Of a stretch of 64,000 bases of DNA, positions 26,457 through 36,161 are shown one piece after another. The notes below the pieces were generated by a model. That model was given only the letters and a program-made list of their open reading frames with translations. It was not told the origin of the DNA and ran no database searches. The stretch comes from Albibacterium sp035514885 (GTDB lineage: Bacteria > Bacteroidota > Bacteroidia > Sphingobacteriales > Sphingobacteriaceae), in contig NZ_DATJCH010000012.1 of NCBI RefSeq assembly GCF_035514885.1, positions 558,001 to 622,000 on the forward strand. Direction: 5' to 3'. Position 1 is the stretch's first letter. Each line of letters opens with the position of its first letter. The translations under genes were made by a program, and so were the position numbers.

Positions 26457-26526
26457 TGAGAATAAGTTTATGCTACATCAGATAGTATAATTGGTAATTA
26501 TTAAATAAAGTAAATTAATTATTCAA

Positions 26527-27132
26527 ATGAAAAACAAGAATCCCGAGGAACATTTGGAGAATACTAACCCTGAAGAACATTTGGAAAATAAGAAGATTAT
26601 TGACGAATTAGAATCAGTAAATGAAGCTCGTTTACATAGCAAAGATGATTCAAATCCTGACAATACAGATCAATCTGATGATTTGTCGCCAGAAATATTA
26701 AAAGCAGAGCTGGAAGAAGCAAATAACAAATATTTGCGTTTGTATGCAGAGTTTGACAACTATAAGAGACGTACTTCAAAGGAGCGTATCGAACTTTTAC
26801 AGACTGCTGGAAAAGAAGTTATTGGTGATCTCCTATCAACCTTAGATGATTTTGATCGTGCATTAAAGGCGATGGATTTAAGTGATAGTGTTGATTCTAT
26901 AAAAGAAGGTGTAGTATTAGTATCTAAAAAACTAAAAACGACTCTTCAACAAAAAGGCCTTAAAGAAATGGAATCTATTAATCAACCATTTGATGCTGAA
27001 ATCCATGAGGCGATAACTAAGATTCCTGCTCCTACTGATGATTTAAAAGGCAAAGTAGTAGACGAAATTGAAAAGGGGTACTACTTAAACGATAAGGTAC
27101 TTCGTTATGCAAAAGTGGTTGTAGGTAGTTAG
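26527..27132 (+). CDS. grpE: Nucleotide exchange factor GrpE
   Basis: GrpE releases ADP from DnaK. The 201-residue protein has a long acidic, coiled N-terminus, the conserved LRLYAEFDNYKRRTSKE helix near residue 71, and the C-terminal beta domain ending in LRYAKVVVGS. The first 22 residues contain a tandem duplication of a nine-residue unit, NPEEHLENT/K. The gene is 8 bp before dnaJ. DnaK is not in the window. Confidence 0.95.
   Translation: MKNKNPEEHLENTNPEEHLENKKIIDELESVNEARLHSKDDSNPDNTDQSDDLSPEILKAELEEANNKYLRLYAEFDNYKRRTSKERIELLQTAGKEVIGDLLSTLDDFDRALKAMDLSDSVDSIKEGVVLVSKKLKTTLQQKGLKEMESINQPFDAEIHEAITKIPAPTDDLKGKVVDEIEKGYYLNDKVLRYAKVVVGS
26539..26592 (+). repeat. 27-bp tandem duplication inside grpE
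   Basis: Codons 5-13 and 14-22 of grpE encode NPEEHLENT and NPEEHLENK with nearly identical DNA. The frame is kept. It lies in the disordered N-terminus, so it probably does little harm. Confidence 0.7.
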
Positions 27133-27140
27133 TATAAAAG

Positions 27141-28298
27141 ATGTCAAAGAGAGATTATTACGATATATTGGGGGTTGCTCGTGCAGCTGATCAAGCAGAA
27201 ATTAAATCAGCTTACAGAAAACTAGCAATCAAGTTTCATCCGGATAAAAATCCGGACAATCCAGAAGCTGAAGATAAGTTTAAAGAGGCAGCAGAAGCCT
27301 ACGAAATATTAAGCAATCCGGAAAAGCGGAAACGTTACGATCAATTTGGCCACGCGGGTACAGGAGCTGGAAGCAGAGGTGGTTATGGTGGAGGAATGAA
27401 TATGGAAGATATCTTTAGTCAGTTTGGAGATATCTTTGGTGGCGATGGTGGTAGCCCTTTCGAAAGTTTCTTTGGTGGTTCTCGTGGTGGTGGTGGACGT
27501 CGTGTTATTCGAGGAAGCAATTTGCGTATTAAAGTTAAGCTCACTCTTGAGGAGATAGCTAAAGGCGTTGAGAAGAAAATTAAGGTAAATAAAAACGTTG
27601 TTTGTAAAACTTGTGATGGCTCTGGTGCGAAAGATAAATCTTCCTTTCACACCTGTGCAACTTGTTCAGGTACAGGCTCTGTCAGACGTGTTACAAATAC
27701 CATTTTAGGTCAAATGCAAACTACCAGCACCTGTCCTACCTGTAATGGAGAAGGTGTTGAAATTACTGCTAAATGTAAGGAATGTCATGGTGAAGGCTTA
27801 ACTAAAGGTGAAGAAACAATTACCATCAATATTCCAGCTGGTGTAAGTGAAGGTATTCAACTTTCCATGAGTGGCAAAGGAAATGCTGCGCCTCGTGGAG
27901 GAATACCTGGAGATTTAATCATTCTTATTGAAGAAATTCCACATGAAGTTTTAAAGCGTGATGGAATTAACATCATTTATGATTTATATGTCAACTTCGT
28001 AGATGCTGCGTTAGGCACAAGTTCTGAGATACCTACAATTGATGGAAAAGCAAAAATAAAAATTGAACCGGGAACTCAAGGAGGTAAGATTCTTCGACTG
28101 AAAGGAAAGGGAATCCCAGAGGTAAATTCTTACATTAAGGGTGATCAATTAGTCTATATCAATATTTGGACGCCAAAGGCATTATCTAAAGAAGAGAAAG
28201 CTCAATTGGAAGCTCTGCGTGAATCTTCAAATTTTAAACCTCAACCGGGCAAAAATGAGAAAAGCTTTTTTGAGCGGATGAAAGAGTATTTCGAATAA
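27141..28298 (+). CDS. dnaJ: Chaperone DnaJ
   Basis: A full-length type I Hsp40 of 385 residues. The J domain (residues 1-70) has the HPD motif in FHPDKNPD. A Gly-rich linker with repeated GG follows (about residues 75-125), then four zinc-finger CxxCxGxG repeats (CKTCDGSG, CATCSGTG, CPTCNGEG, CKECHGEG) and the two substrate-binding C-terminal domains. It stimulates the DnaK ATPase. A terminator follows directly. Confidence 0.96.
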   Translation: MSKRDYYDILGVARAADQAEIKSAYRKLAIKFHPDKNPDNPEAEDKFKEAAEAYEILSNPEKRKRYDQFGHAGTGAGSRGGYGGGMNMEDIFSQFGDIFGGDGGSPFESFFGGSRGGGGRRVIRGSNLRIKVKLTLEEIAKGVEKKIKVNKNVVCKTCDGSGAKDKSSFHTCATCSGTGSVRRVTNTILGQMQTTSTCPTCNGEGVEITAKCKECHGEGLTKGEETITINIPAGVSEGIQLSMSGKGNAAPRGGIPGDLIILIEEIPHEVLKRDGINIIYDLYVNFVDAALGTSSEIPTIDGKAKIKIEPGTQGGKILRLKGKGIPEVNSYIKGDQLVYINIWTPKALSKEEKAQLEALRESSNFKPQPGKNEKSFFERMKEYFE

Positions 28299-28302
28299 AT
28301 AA

Positions 28303-28338
28303 CAAAAAAAACTTAACTCAACGTTAGGTTTTTTTTTG
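28303..28338 (+). terminator. Intrinsic terminator of grpE-dnaJ
   Basis: A-rich sequence, an AACTTAAC/GTTAGGTT stem (one G-T pair) and a run of T follow the dnaJ stop by 4 bp. The A and T runs extend the stem. Confidence 0.75.
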
Positions 28339-28383
28339 TAACAAATCTTTATTTAATGAATCTTACCAATAAACCTTATCCGG

Positions 28384-29292
28384 ATGCTAGAAGTACAAGA
28401 CATCGTTAAACAATATGCAAAACATCTCGCATTAGATCATGTATCATTCTCTATAAAGAAGGGAAGTATATTTGGTCTGCTAGGACCCAATGGAGCTGGA
28501 AAAACATCGTTAATTCGTATTATCAACCAAATTACCGCTCCCGATAATGGAGAAATCTTATTTAATGGTGAACCCTTAAGCGAAAAGCATATCTCTCAGA
28601 TTGGCTACTTGCCAGAAGAACGTGGTCTTTATAAAAAGATGTTAATTGGAGAACAGATGCTCTATCTAGCCCAGTTAAAAGGCTTGAGCAGAGCAGACGC
28701 TGTTGAACGTATAAAACACTGGTTTGAAAAGATGGATATGGAAACCTGGTGGAATAAACGGGTGGAAGATTTAAGTAAGGGTATGCAACAAAAAGTACAA
28801 TTCGTTGCCACAGTTATCCACCAGCCAGAATTAATCATCCTGGATGAGCCTTTTACCGGTTTCGATCCGGTAAATGTAGATGTGATAAAGAATGAAATCA
28901 TCGACCTGAATAAAAAAGGTGCAACCATCATTTTCTCAACGCACCGTATGGAATCTGTTGAGGAATTATGCGACTCAATTGTACTTATCAATAAGTCGAA
29001 AAAAGTACTTGATGGCAAGGTTTCAGAAATTAAGAACACCTATAGGAAGCATCAGTATCTTATAAAATACAGCGATCGATTACCTTTGCTTAATCCTGAA
29101 GAGAATGAATTATTCAAGGTTTTGAATATTCAGGAACTTGAAGATGGAAATAAAGCAACCATCGAATTAGTAAATAATTATAATATCAATGATGTTTTGG
29201 GACATCTGATAAACCAGGTCCAGCTACAAGAATTTACGGAGATTATTCCTAGTATTCATGATATATTTGTAAAACAGGTTAAAGAAAACTAA
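28384..29292 (+). CDS. ABC exporter ATPase, NatA-like
   Basis: A 302-residue ATPase of the ABC-2 type. It has Walker A GPNGAGKTS, signature DLSKGMQQKVQ (SKGMQ in place of SGGQ), Walker B LIILDEPFTGFDPVN and the H-loop STHRME. A C-terminal extension of about 75 residues is common in NatA-like proteins. It overlaps the permease gene by one base, so the two form one exporter. Substrate unknown; sodium or drug export is typical of the family. Confidence 0.88.
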   Translation: MLEVQDIVKQYAKHLALDHVSFSIKKGSIFGLLGPNGAGKTSLIRIINQITAPDNGEILFNGEPLSEKHISQIGYLPEERGLYKKMLIGEQMLYLAQLKGLSRADAVERIKHWFEKMDMETWWNKRVEDLSKGMQQKVQFVATVIHQPELIILDEPFTGFDPVNVDVIKNEIIDLNKKGATIIFSTHRMESVEELCDSIVLINKSKKVLDGKVSEIKNTYRKHQYLIKYSDRLPLLNPEENELFKVLNIQELEDGNKATIELVNNYNINDVLGHLINQVQLQEFTEIIPSIHDIFVKQVKEN

Positions 29293-30608
29293 TGAAAAAG
29301 ATATTTCTTATCATCAAGCGTGAATACCTAAGTCGTGTTAAAAAGAAATCATTTTTAATTGTCACTTTTCTTGTTCCCCTCCTGTTTCTTGGAATGTGGG
29401 GTGGTGTAATCGCTCTTTCAATACAAGATTCCGCATCTTTATCAACCATTTACGTAATTGATGATAGTGGACTTATTATTAACGATTTAAATAATACAGA
29501 AAGTCTGTCATTCGAAAAGGCAACCGGCTCTCCTACGGAAGAGAAAAGCCAATTAGGTGAAAACCAGTTTCTATTAATAATACCAGAGGATGTTTTAGAA
29601 TCTCAGAAGCTGGCTCTCCTCTCCTCCCAAAAACCAAGTATATTTGTTCAAAGCGAAATAAGCAATCAGGTCAATAATATTTTACGCAAAACTTTATTGA
29701 GTAATGCAGGAATTGACTTAAAAACACTGGATAGCATCCAACCGAATGTAAAAGTAACATCCCTTGAAATTACCGAAGAAGGTGAACAGGAATCTAATGC
29801 AGGTGTCGCTATGGGAATTGGGATGTTTGCATCCATCATGATCTATCTAACTCTTTTTATCTACGGCTCACAGGTTATGCGCGGTGTTATTGAGGAAAAG
29901 AATAACCGTGTTGTAGAAATAATTATATCCTCAGTCAAACCCTTTCAATTAATGCTGGGTAAAATAGTGGGTATTGGTTTAGTTGGTTTAACACAGTTTC
30001 TTTTATGGATCGCTTTATCGGGCAGCCTTCTTACTATTGGCGGACTGATTATATCAAGTCAAATGCCTGATGCTTTCTCTGCAGAAGAGATGAGCACAAT
30101 TTCCTCTTCCGTTCCTAATTCAGCAGCATTTGCACAACAAAATACACTGTTGGACGATGTGCAAGGAACGCTGGCTGGAATCGACTTTCCTTATCTGATT
30201 ACCTGTTTCCTAATCTTTTTTATTGGAGGCTACTTACTCTATAGTGCTTTGTTTGCCGCCGTAGGCTCGGCTGTCGATAGCGAAACCGAGACTCAACAAT
30301 TCATGCTCCCAATAACAATGCCTTTGCTTTTTACCTATATTATGTCTTTTGGTGTACTTGTCAGAGACCCCCAAGGACCGCTAGCTTTTTGGTTGAGTAT
30401 GATTCCTTTTACTTCCCCCATCGGAATGATGGTTAGGGTGCCATTTGGCGTTCCTTTATGGCAATTAGGCCTATCCATTGTATTATTGATAGGTGGATTC
30501 ATTTTCACAACCTGGGTTGCTTCAAGAATATACCGTGTAGGAATTTTAATGTATGGTAAAAAGGCAAGTTATAAAGAACTTATTAAGTGGTTTAAATACC
30601 GGAAATAA
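29292..30608 (+). CDS. ABC-2 family permease, NatB-like
   Basis: A 438-residue membrane subunit with an N-terminal helix (about residues 20-45), a large outside domain (about 50-165) and five C-terminal helices. The motif GVIEEKNNRVVEIIISSVKP near residue 200 is the cytoplasmic coupling segment found in this family. It works with the ATPase encoded directly upstream. The gene ends in a bidirectional hairpin shared with the convergent E2 gene. Confidence 0.86.
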   Translation: MKKIFLIIKREYLSRVKKKSFLIVTFLVPLLFLGMWGGVIALSIQDSASLSTIYVIDDSGLIINDLNNTESLSFEKATGSPTEEKSQLGENQFLLIIPEDVLESQKLALLSSQKPSIFVQSEISNQVNNILRKTLLSNAGIDLKTLDSIQPNVKVTSLEITEEGEQESNAGVAMGIGMFASIMIYLTLFIYGSQVMRGVIEEKNNRVVEIIISSVKPFQLMLGKIVGIGLVGLTQFLLWIALSGSLLTIGGLIISSQMPDAFSAEEMSTISSSVPNSAAFAQQNTLLDDVQGTLAGIDFPYLITCFLIFFIGGYLLYSALFAAVGSAVDSETETQQFMLPITMPLLFTYIMSFGVLVRDPQGPLAFWLSMIPFTSPIGMMVRVPFGVPLWQLGLSIVLLIGGFIFTTWVASRIYRVGILMYGKKASYKELIKWFKYRK

Positions 30609-30615
30609 TAAATCA

Positions 30616-30646
30616 TTAAAAGGGAAAACTTAGCTTTCCCTTTTAA
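30616..30646. terminator. Bidirectional terminator between the ABC permease and E2 genes
   Basis: A perfect 12-bp stem (TTAAAAGGGAAA / TTTCCCTTTTAA) around a 7-nt loop lies 8 bp after the permease stop. Its right arm covers the last codons of the convergent E2 gene. A and T runs on both sides let it act in both directions. Confidence 0.75.
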
Positions 30647-31970
30647 TATCCCAGTTTTCTAAATACTCTGCTATTCTTTTTAAGAATTTTCCGCCCAGCG
30701 CACCATCAACAACACGATGGTCGTATGAAAGAGATAAGAACATTTTCTGACGGATAGCAATCACATCCCCTTGTTCGGTTTCCAAAACTGCAGGTTTCTT
30801 CACAATAGCCCCTAGAGCCAATATCGCAACCTGTGGTTGGTTGATGATCGGTGTTCCCATAATTGTTCCAAATGAACCTACATTGGTTACTGTAAAAGTA
30901 CCTCCTTGCGTTTCATCTGGTTTTAACTTATTGATACGGGCTCTTGCTGCCATATCATTTACAACCTTCGTAATACCAACCAGGTTTAATTGATCCGCAT
31001 TTCTGATAACCGGAACAATTAAATTGCCTGAAGGCAAAGCAGTTGCCATTCCTATATTAATATCACGTTTCTTGATAATCTGAGAACCATTAACCGAGAT
31101 ATTAATCATCGGAAAATCTCTTATGGCTTTTGCAATGGCTTCTATAAAAATGGGTGTAAAGGTAATTTTAGTTCCTTCATGCTTTTCAAATGCATTTTTA
31201 ACACGGTCTCTCCAATGAACAACATTGGTCACATCGGCTTCTACAAAAGAACAAACATGAGGAGAAGTCTGAACACTTGAAACCATATGCTCTGCAATTA
31301 ACTTACGCATACGATCCATTTCTATAATCTCATCTCCATCAGACATAGAACCTGTCTGAACATTAGAAACTGGTTCTGCCTTGGTGGCACTAGCAGGTCC
31401 AGACTCTGAAACCTGCGGCGAAGCAGGTACATTTCCTGATTTCGAAGCTACATAATCAAGAACATCTTGTTTTGTAACGCGGCCTTCTAAACCAGACCCT
31501 TTAACCTTTTCCAACTCTTCAGGTGTAATACCTTCTTCAGCAGCTATATTTTTTACTAAAGGAGAATAAAAACGATTAGAAGATTCTATGTCCTTTGCTT
31601 TACTTTCATTGGTTAGCAGATCCATTCCCGGAATAGAAACCTCTTTGGGCACCTTCACCTCATCTTCTATTGTTTTATTAACCAAAGATTCTTTGGATGG
31701 CAGTTCAGGTTCCGGCTCTATATCTTCATCATTAACTTCTAAAATTGCAATTACATCTCCTACCTGCGCAATTTCATTTTCTTTAAAGAGTTGTTCAAGA
31801 AGCGTTCCTGCAATAGGTGAAGGTACTTCAGAATCAACCTTATCGGTTGCTATATCTAAAACTGAATCATCAATTTCAATTGAATCCCCCGGTTGTTTGA
31901 GCCATTTAACTACAGTTGCTTCAGAAACGCTCTCCCCCATACGTGGAAGAAGTAAATTGTATTTTGCCAT
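30630..31970 (-). CDS. 2-oxoacid dehydrogenase complex E2 (dihydrolipoyl acyltransferase)
   Basis: A 446-residue E2 subunit with one lipoyl domain (lipoylated Lys44 in ATDKVDSE), an acidic Pro-rich linker, a peripheral-subunit-binding domain near residues 136-173 (SPLVKNIAAEEGI), a second linker and the catalytic domain ending in SYDHRVVDGALGG, with His418 and Asp422 as active-site residues. The single lipoyl domain and TDKVDSEV sequence are nearer to branched-chain or 2-oxoglutarate E2 than to pyruvate E2, but the sequence alone does not decide. E1 and E3 genes are not nearby. Confidence 0.9.
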   Translation of the reverse strand: MAKYNLLLPRMGESVSEATVVKWLKQPGDSIEIDDSVLDIATDKVDSEVPSPIAGTLLEQLFKENEIAQVGDVIAILEVNDEDIEPEPELPSKESLVNKTIEDEVKVPKEVSIPGMDLLTNESKAKDIESSNRFYSPLVKNIAAEEGITPEELEKVKGSGLEGRVTKQDVLDYVASKSGNVPASPQVSESGPASATKAEPVSNVQTGSMSDGDEIIEMDRMRKLIAEHMVSSVQTSPHVCSFVEADVTNVVHWRDRVKNAFEKHEGTKITFTPIFIEAIAKAIRDFPMINISVNGSQIIKKRDINIGMATALPSGNLIVPVIRNADQLNLVGITKVVNDMAARARINKLKPDETQGGTFTVTNVGSFGTIMGTPIINQPQVAILALGAIVKKPAVLETEQGDVIAIRQKMFLSLSYDHRVVDGALGGKFLKRIAEYLENWDIKRES

Positions 31971-32075
31971 AAACTTAAAGATCTGTATTAATGCGAAGTT
32001 AATTAAAAATTGCAGACATTTATTTTGCAGAATATCATTTGCTATAAATATCTCCCCGCATTTTTATATTTTAAA

Positions 32076-33323
32076 TCATTTGTTTTCTTCTCTAACTAAT
32101 TTAATTAGTTGATACAAAGCATTTTTAGAAGCTCTGAGGATTGTGCCACTGCGGCTATTCTGAAAAAGATATTTTAAACTATAAGTTCCCTTAATTCCGG
32201 CAATAGCAACCCAAACGGTTCCAACTGGTTTTTCGACAGTACCGCCCTCCGGCCCTGCAATTCCGGTAATAGCAATCGAATAATCACTCCCAAGGTTCTT
32301 CTTCACCCCCTCAGCCATTTCGATAGCTGTTTGTTCACTTACTGCACCAAAATCACGGATTGTTTGTTCATTTACGCCAACAGAATCGATTTTAACCGAG
32401 TTGTCATAACTTACAATACTTCCTAAGAAAACTCTGCTACTGCCTGGAATTTCAGTAAGTAAATGAGAAACATAACCTCCCGTACAGCTTTCTGCTAATG
32501 CCAAACTAAGATTTAAAGCACTCATTTCCTCTAAAATGGTCTCTTCAAGCGATTTTTGGTTATTGTTAATACAATGTTCCTTTATTTCATCTTTAATTTC
32601 TTGAGTGAAGCCATCCAGTTCTTTTTTCAATAGTTCATGATTACTTCCCTCACCGCTCAAACGTAAACGCACCTGTACAGGGGCAGGAAGATAAGCTAAT
32701 TTAATATAACTCGGTAAACGATCCTCTATATGAGCAATTCTGGATGCCAGGAAAGACTCACCAATACCTACTGTCAGAATATAGCTATGTATTAACTCTT
32801 TCCTACCTGGAAGTGATTTTATTCTGGGTATCACTTCATGCTCCATGAGGTACTTCATTTCATAAGGAACTCCAGGCATAATAGCCACATGACTATTGCC
32901 TTGCTTAATCCACATGCCAGGTGCGGTTCCTACTTTGTTAAACAGAACCTCTGCAACCTTCAAAACCTCCGCCTGCTTAATATTTTCCGGTAACATCGGC
33001 CGATCATATTTTGCAAAAATACCCTTTACATGCGTCAGCACTTCCTCATCAAAAACCAGTTCAGAGTCAAAATATTCTGATAGCGCCTGTTTCGTCAGGT
33101 CATCTTTCGTCGGGCCCAGGCCTCCTGTCATTAAAACAACTTCTGCCCTGGAGGTAGCTAAGTTCAGTGCATGGATGATTTCCATTTTATCATCCGATAT
33201 TGTGCTTATATGCTTAACCTGAACACCAATTTCATTGAGCTGAGAACAGATCCAGTTAGAATTTGTATCCACTACCTGACCTATTAAAAGTTCATCACCA
33301 ATAACTATGATTTCTGCACGCAT
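32076..33323 (-). CDS. CinA family nicotinamide-nucleotide amidohydrolase
   Basis: The 415-residue protein has both CinA domains. The N-terminal molybdopterin-binding-like (COG1058) domain shows IIVIGDELLIGQVVDTN and the TGGLGPTKDD motif. The C-terminal deamidase domain (from about residue 255) shows ALAESCTGGYVS, GAVSEQTA and the ITGIAGPEGG loop. Two-domain CinA proteins hydrolyse NMN to nicotinate mononucleotide and damaged ADP-ribose, in NAD recycling. The link to competence in other bacteria need not apply here. Confidence 0.92.
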   Translation of the reverse strand: MRAEIIVIGDELLIGQVVDTNSNWICSQLNEIGVQVKHISTISDDKMEIIHALNLATSRAEVVLMTGGLGPTKDDLTKQALSEYFDSELVFDEEVLTHVKGIFAKYDRPMLPENIKQAEVLKVAEVLFNKVGTAPGMWIKQGNSHVAIMPGVPYEMKYLMEHEVIPRIKSLPGRKELIHSYILTVGIGESFLASRIAHIEDRLPSYIKLAYLPAPVQVRLRLSGEGSNHELLKKELDGFTQEIKDEIKEHCINNNQKSLEETILEEMSALNLSLALAESCTGGYVSHLLTEIPGSSRVFLGSIVSYDNSVKIDSVGVNEQTIRDFGAVSEQTAIEMAEGVKKNLGSDYSIAITGIAGPEGGTVEKPVGTVWVAIAGIKGTYSLKYLFQNSRSGTILRASKNALYQLIKLVREENK

Positions 33324-33350
33324 AAGATTTAATTAAGAAACGAATATCTT

Positions 33351-36005
33351 TTAGAAGCTATTGTAATAATCATTACGTTTATTAAGCTTAAGATCTTGAA
33401 GAATAGATGCTTTCACACGTAATGTAAAGGTATAACTTCGATAAGTACCAAAGGGAATCCACCCAAAAGACATATCCCAACAATGCAAATCGCGGTAGAT
33501 ATTAAACTGTGTCAGGATAATTTTCTGAGCTTTAAAGTCATAACCCGTATTGTATTGTACCTTCCATTTAGGGGTTAAATTCACATCACCATACAGGTTT
33601 AATGTACTGGTAATGGAAGACACGTTCCCCGGTTTTGAATAATAGAAACTAAAGGAGGCGGCAATATTCCATGGGATCTTAAAGTCTACAAAAGCATTGG
33701 GGTCTGATGTAATACGCGCTAATTGCTGGCTTTGCTCAGGCGTCATCGTCTCCGTAGAGTTGTTCAACTCTTCAATATTCTTATTCCTGTTTTTATTTGC
33801 TTCTGAATTCAAACTGTAATCCATGGATAAACCAACATTCACCAAACGAGCTAAAACTCCATCTTTAATCGCATACTGATTAACCCGGCGCCTGCTTACT
33901 GGATCATATTGATAAGGATCAAAACTTCCGCTAAAACTCACCCCCAACTTCTGCTCAAATAAAGAGGTCCTTCCGGAGAAATTTATATTGGATAATTTAA
34001 ATGAATCAGCAACAAAATTATAATTACCATTAAAAGACAAACCCTGTAATATCGGAATCTTCTTAAAACCCGTACTATCGTCGGGTGTCCGTACTTTTGC
34101 CTCAATATTATTGTCGATTGAAAACCCAATACCCATTGATTCGCCCGATCCGGGACCACCAAACACAGAGTTTTCAAAAATAGAGTACATTGCTTGGTTT
34201 CCATTAACATCTTGATATCTGCGATAGAAACCATAGCGTGCATCAGAAAAATCCGGACGGTAGTTAAAGCTCACCGATGGAGTTACAACGTGGCGTATAG
34301 CAGCTAATTTGCCTTTAAACTCCTTCATCCCATAGAATTTGGTGGAGAAACCACTTGAAAGAGAATAGTCATATGCGCGGCTAAAACCGGGTACAGTATC
34401 TATTTTCTGAACAAAACCTCCAGCCGTATTATCCAATCTCTTTCGTATTGTTTGAAGATACCAGCTCTCGGTGTAATTAACACTCGTATTAAACTGAAGG
34501 AATTTCAACGCATTTAAAGAAAGGCTTATCGGGATGTTGTGTTGAAGCCCATTTCTAAACTTCTTTAAGGTCTCACTTTTAAACAATTCCGATTCTGTAG
34601 AACTAATTGAGTTTCTTCCCTGCAAACTATAACCTACATTAATTCGCTGATACCATTTTTGTTCCCCAATCCTATCTTTCGAGTCAAAAGGATTAAAAGA
34701 AGTCATATTCAAGTTAAAGGAAGGCAGCTCCAGGAAAACTGTTCCTGCCGAAATATCTTGTCTGTGAGATAAAGACGATGTAAAGTTAAAACGTCCATCG
34801 CCAAAGATTTTACCAAAACTAATACTGGAAGACATGCTGTTACGCGTAATCTGGTCATAATCATAACTTCCACCGGCAGCAGTTTTTGAAAAGTACGAGC
34901 CTGTACCCACATTCACAGATGCACTGAAAGTTGTTCCCGGATTTGATTCCGGCCGTTTACTGTGGTTCCAGGTAATATTAAAATCCTTACTTGGCGTATT
35001 TCCCGGCGTACCTTCTACTCCGTTTCTAGTACTTGCGAAACGCAAGCTAAATCCACCGTCATATTTGTAGTTCTTTCTGTAACGGGTTCTCAGTGAGGTT
35101 TCATACGATCCTTTAGAATATAATGATCCTCTGATTTCCGCATCCCAATAATCGTTAAGACCAATGTACCAACCAATATCACGCATAAAGAACCCACGCG
35201 AATAATCCTCCCCGAAAGATGGAAACAAGAAACCCGAAGTCCGCTTATTCATTTTTGGAAAAAAGGCAAACGGAACCGTAATAAACGGCAGCGGCACATC
35301 TTCAATTACTAGATAAGCCGGCCCGGTAATTACATTCTTTTCTGTAACCAGTCCCCTGCTAATAAAAATACCAAAATGAGTATGAGGCTCAGGCAAATTA
35401 CAGGTACTATAAATGGCATTTTTTATAGAAGCTTCATTAAACTCGTTCTTCTTTAATTGCTGTGCTTGTATAAATCCACCCTCTACTTCCGAAAAAGTAC
35501 CGAATACTTTCCCTCGTTTACTGTCAAAATTATAGTAAAGTGAATCAGTTGTTGCTGGCGGCTCGGTTGAGGTTTTAAAAATCGGCCTGCCACGGTATTT
35601 ATGATTATGATCATAAGATCCACTTGCAAAAAGCAGATGAGAGTTATTATCAATTCGAATATAGTCTGCTGTTAATTCAAAATCTTCGTATTTTATCTTC
35701 GCATTTCCGAAAAAGTGAATGACATTGTTACGATAGTCCATCCATGAAGAATCACTTGCAGCACTATTAATAGCAGAATTTAAAGCATTTGCTCTCTCCA
35801 CCGGACTCCTATTTTGTGCAATAGTATCCTGTAAACCATTCGCTAATACTGTATCTTTAGCAACTAATGAGTCGGCACTGTTCGTTATTGTATCTTGTAT
35901 TACAGCATTATTCGTGTCCGGTATAGCTTGTCCATATACGGTAAACACCGAAAAAAACGTTATAATGAAAATTATTTGTTGAAAAATGCTGATAATCAAT
36001 TTCAA
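33351..36005 (-). CDS. lptD: LptD-like outer membrane LPS assembly protein
   Basis: The 884-residue protein has a signal peptide (hydrophobic IIFIITFFSVFTVYGQ). A Ser/Asp/Thr-rich linker follows, then a LptA/OstA-like domain (about residues 90-200, NVIHFFGNAKIKYEDFELTA) and a long C-terminal region with the alternating pattern of a beta barrel. This is the Bacteroidota form of LptD, which inserts lipopolysaccharide into the outer leaflet. No ATG precedes the signal peptide. TTG at 36005 gives MKLIISIFQQ, while TTG at 36038 would add 11 residues. The gene is divergent from the amidase gene. A TAATTTTG box on the minus strand lies at 36049-36056. Confidence 0.85.
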   Translation of the reverse strand: MKLIISIFQQIIFIITFFSVFTVYGQAIPDTNNAVIQDTITNSADSLVAKDTVLANGLQDTIAQNRSPVERANALNSAINSAASDSSWMDYRNNVIHFFGNAKIKYEDFELTADYIRIDNNSHLLFASGSYDHNHKYRGRPIFKTSTEPPATTDSLYYNFDSKRGKVFGTFSEVEGGFIQAQQLKKNEFNEASIKNAIYSTCNLPEPHTHFGIFISRGLVTEKNVITGPAYLVIEDVPLPFITVPFAFFPKMNKRTSGFLFPSFGEDYSRGFFMRDIGWYIGLNDYWDAEIRGSLYSKGSYETSLRTRYRKNYKYDGGFSLRFASTRNGVEGTPGNTPSKDFNITWNHSKRPESNPGTTFSASVNVGTGSYFSKTAAGGSYDYDQITRNSMSSSISFGKIFGDGRFNFTSSLSHRQDISAGTVFLELPSFNLNMTSFNPFDSKDRIGEQKWYQRINVGYSLQGRNSISSTESELFKSETLKKFRNGLQHNIPISLSLNALKFLQFNTSVNYTESWYLQTIRKRLDNTAGGFVQKIDTVPGFSRAYDYSLSSGFSTKFYGMKEFKGKLAAIRHVVTPSVSFNYRPDFSDARYGFYRRYQDVNGNQAMYSIFENSVFGGPGSGESMGIGFSIDNNIEAKVRTPDDSTGFKKIPILQGLSFNGNYNFVADSFKLSNINFSGRTSLFEQKLGVSFSGSFDPYQYDPVSRRRVNQYAIKDGVLARLVNVGLSMDYSLNSEANKNRNKNIEELNNSTETMTPEQSQQLARITSDPNAFVDFKIPWNIAASFSFYYSKPGNVSSITSTLNLYGDVNLTPKWKVQYNTGYDFKAQKIILTQFNIYRDLHCWDMSFGWIPFGTYRSYTFTLRVKASILQDLKLNKRNDYYNSF

Positions 36006-36161
36006 AATATGACTTTGAATAGTACTTTTGTAAAACAAACTGAAACGCCAAAATTAATGAAAATTAAGCTAGCTATTTCTTAAATCTCGATTTGCGAAAA
36101 TACGATAATGCTTAACTCTATTTATTAAAATATAATAATAATACAAAATTGTTATTCCGCT

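Noticed and set aside
26373..26526. CIRCE element for HrcA control of grpE-dnaJ
   Set aside because: No TTAGCACTC-N9-GAGTGCTAA-like sequence is present; only an ACAATTG repeat is seen.
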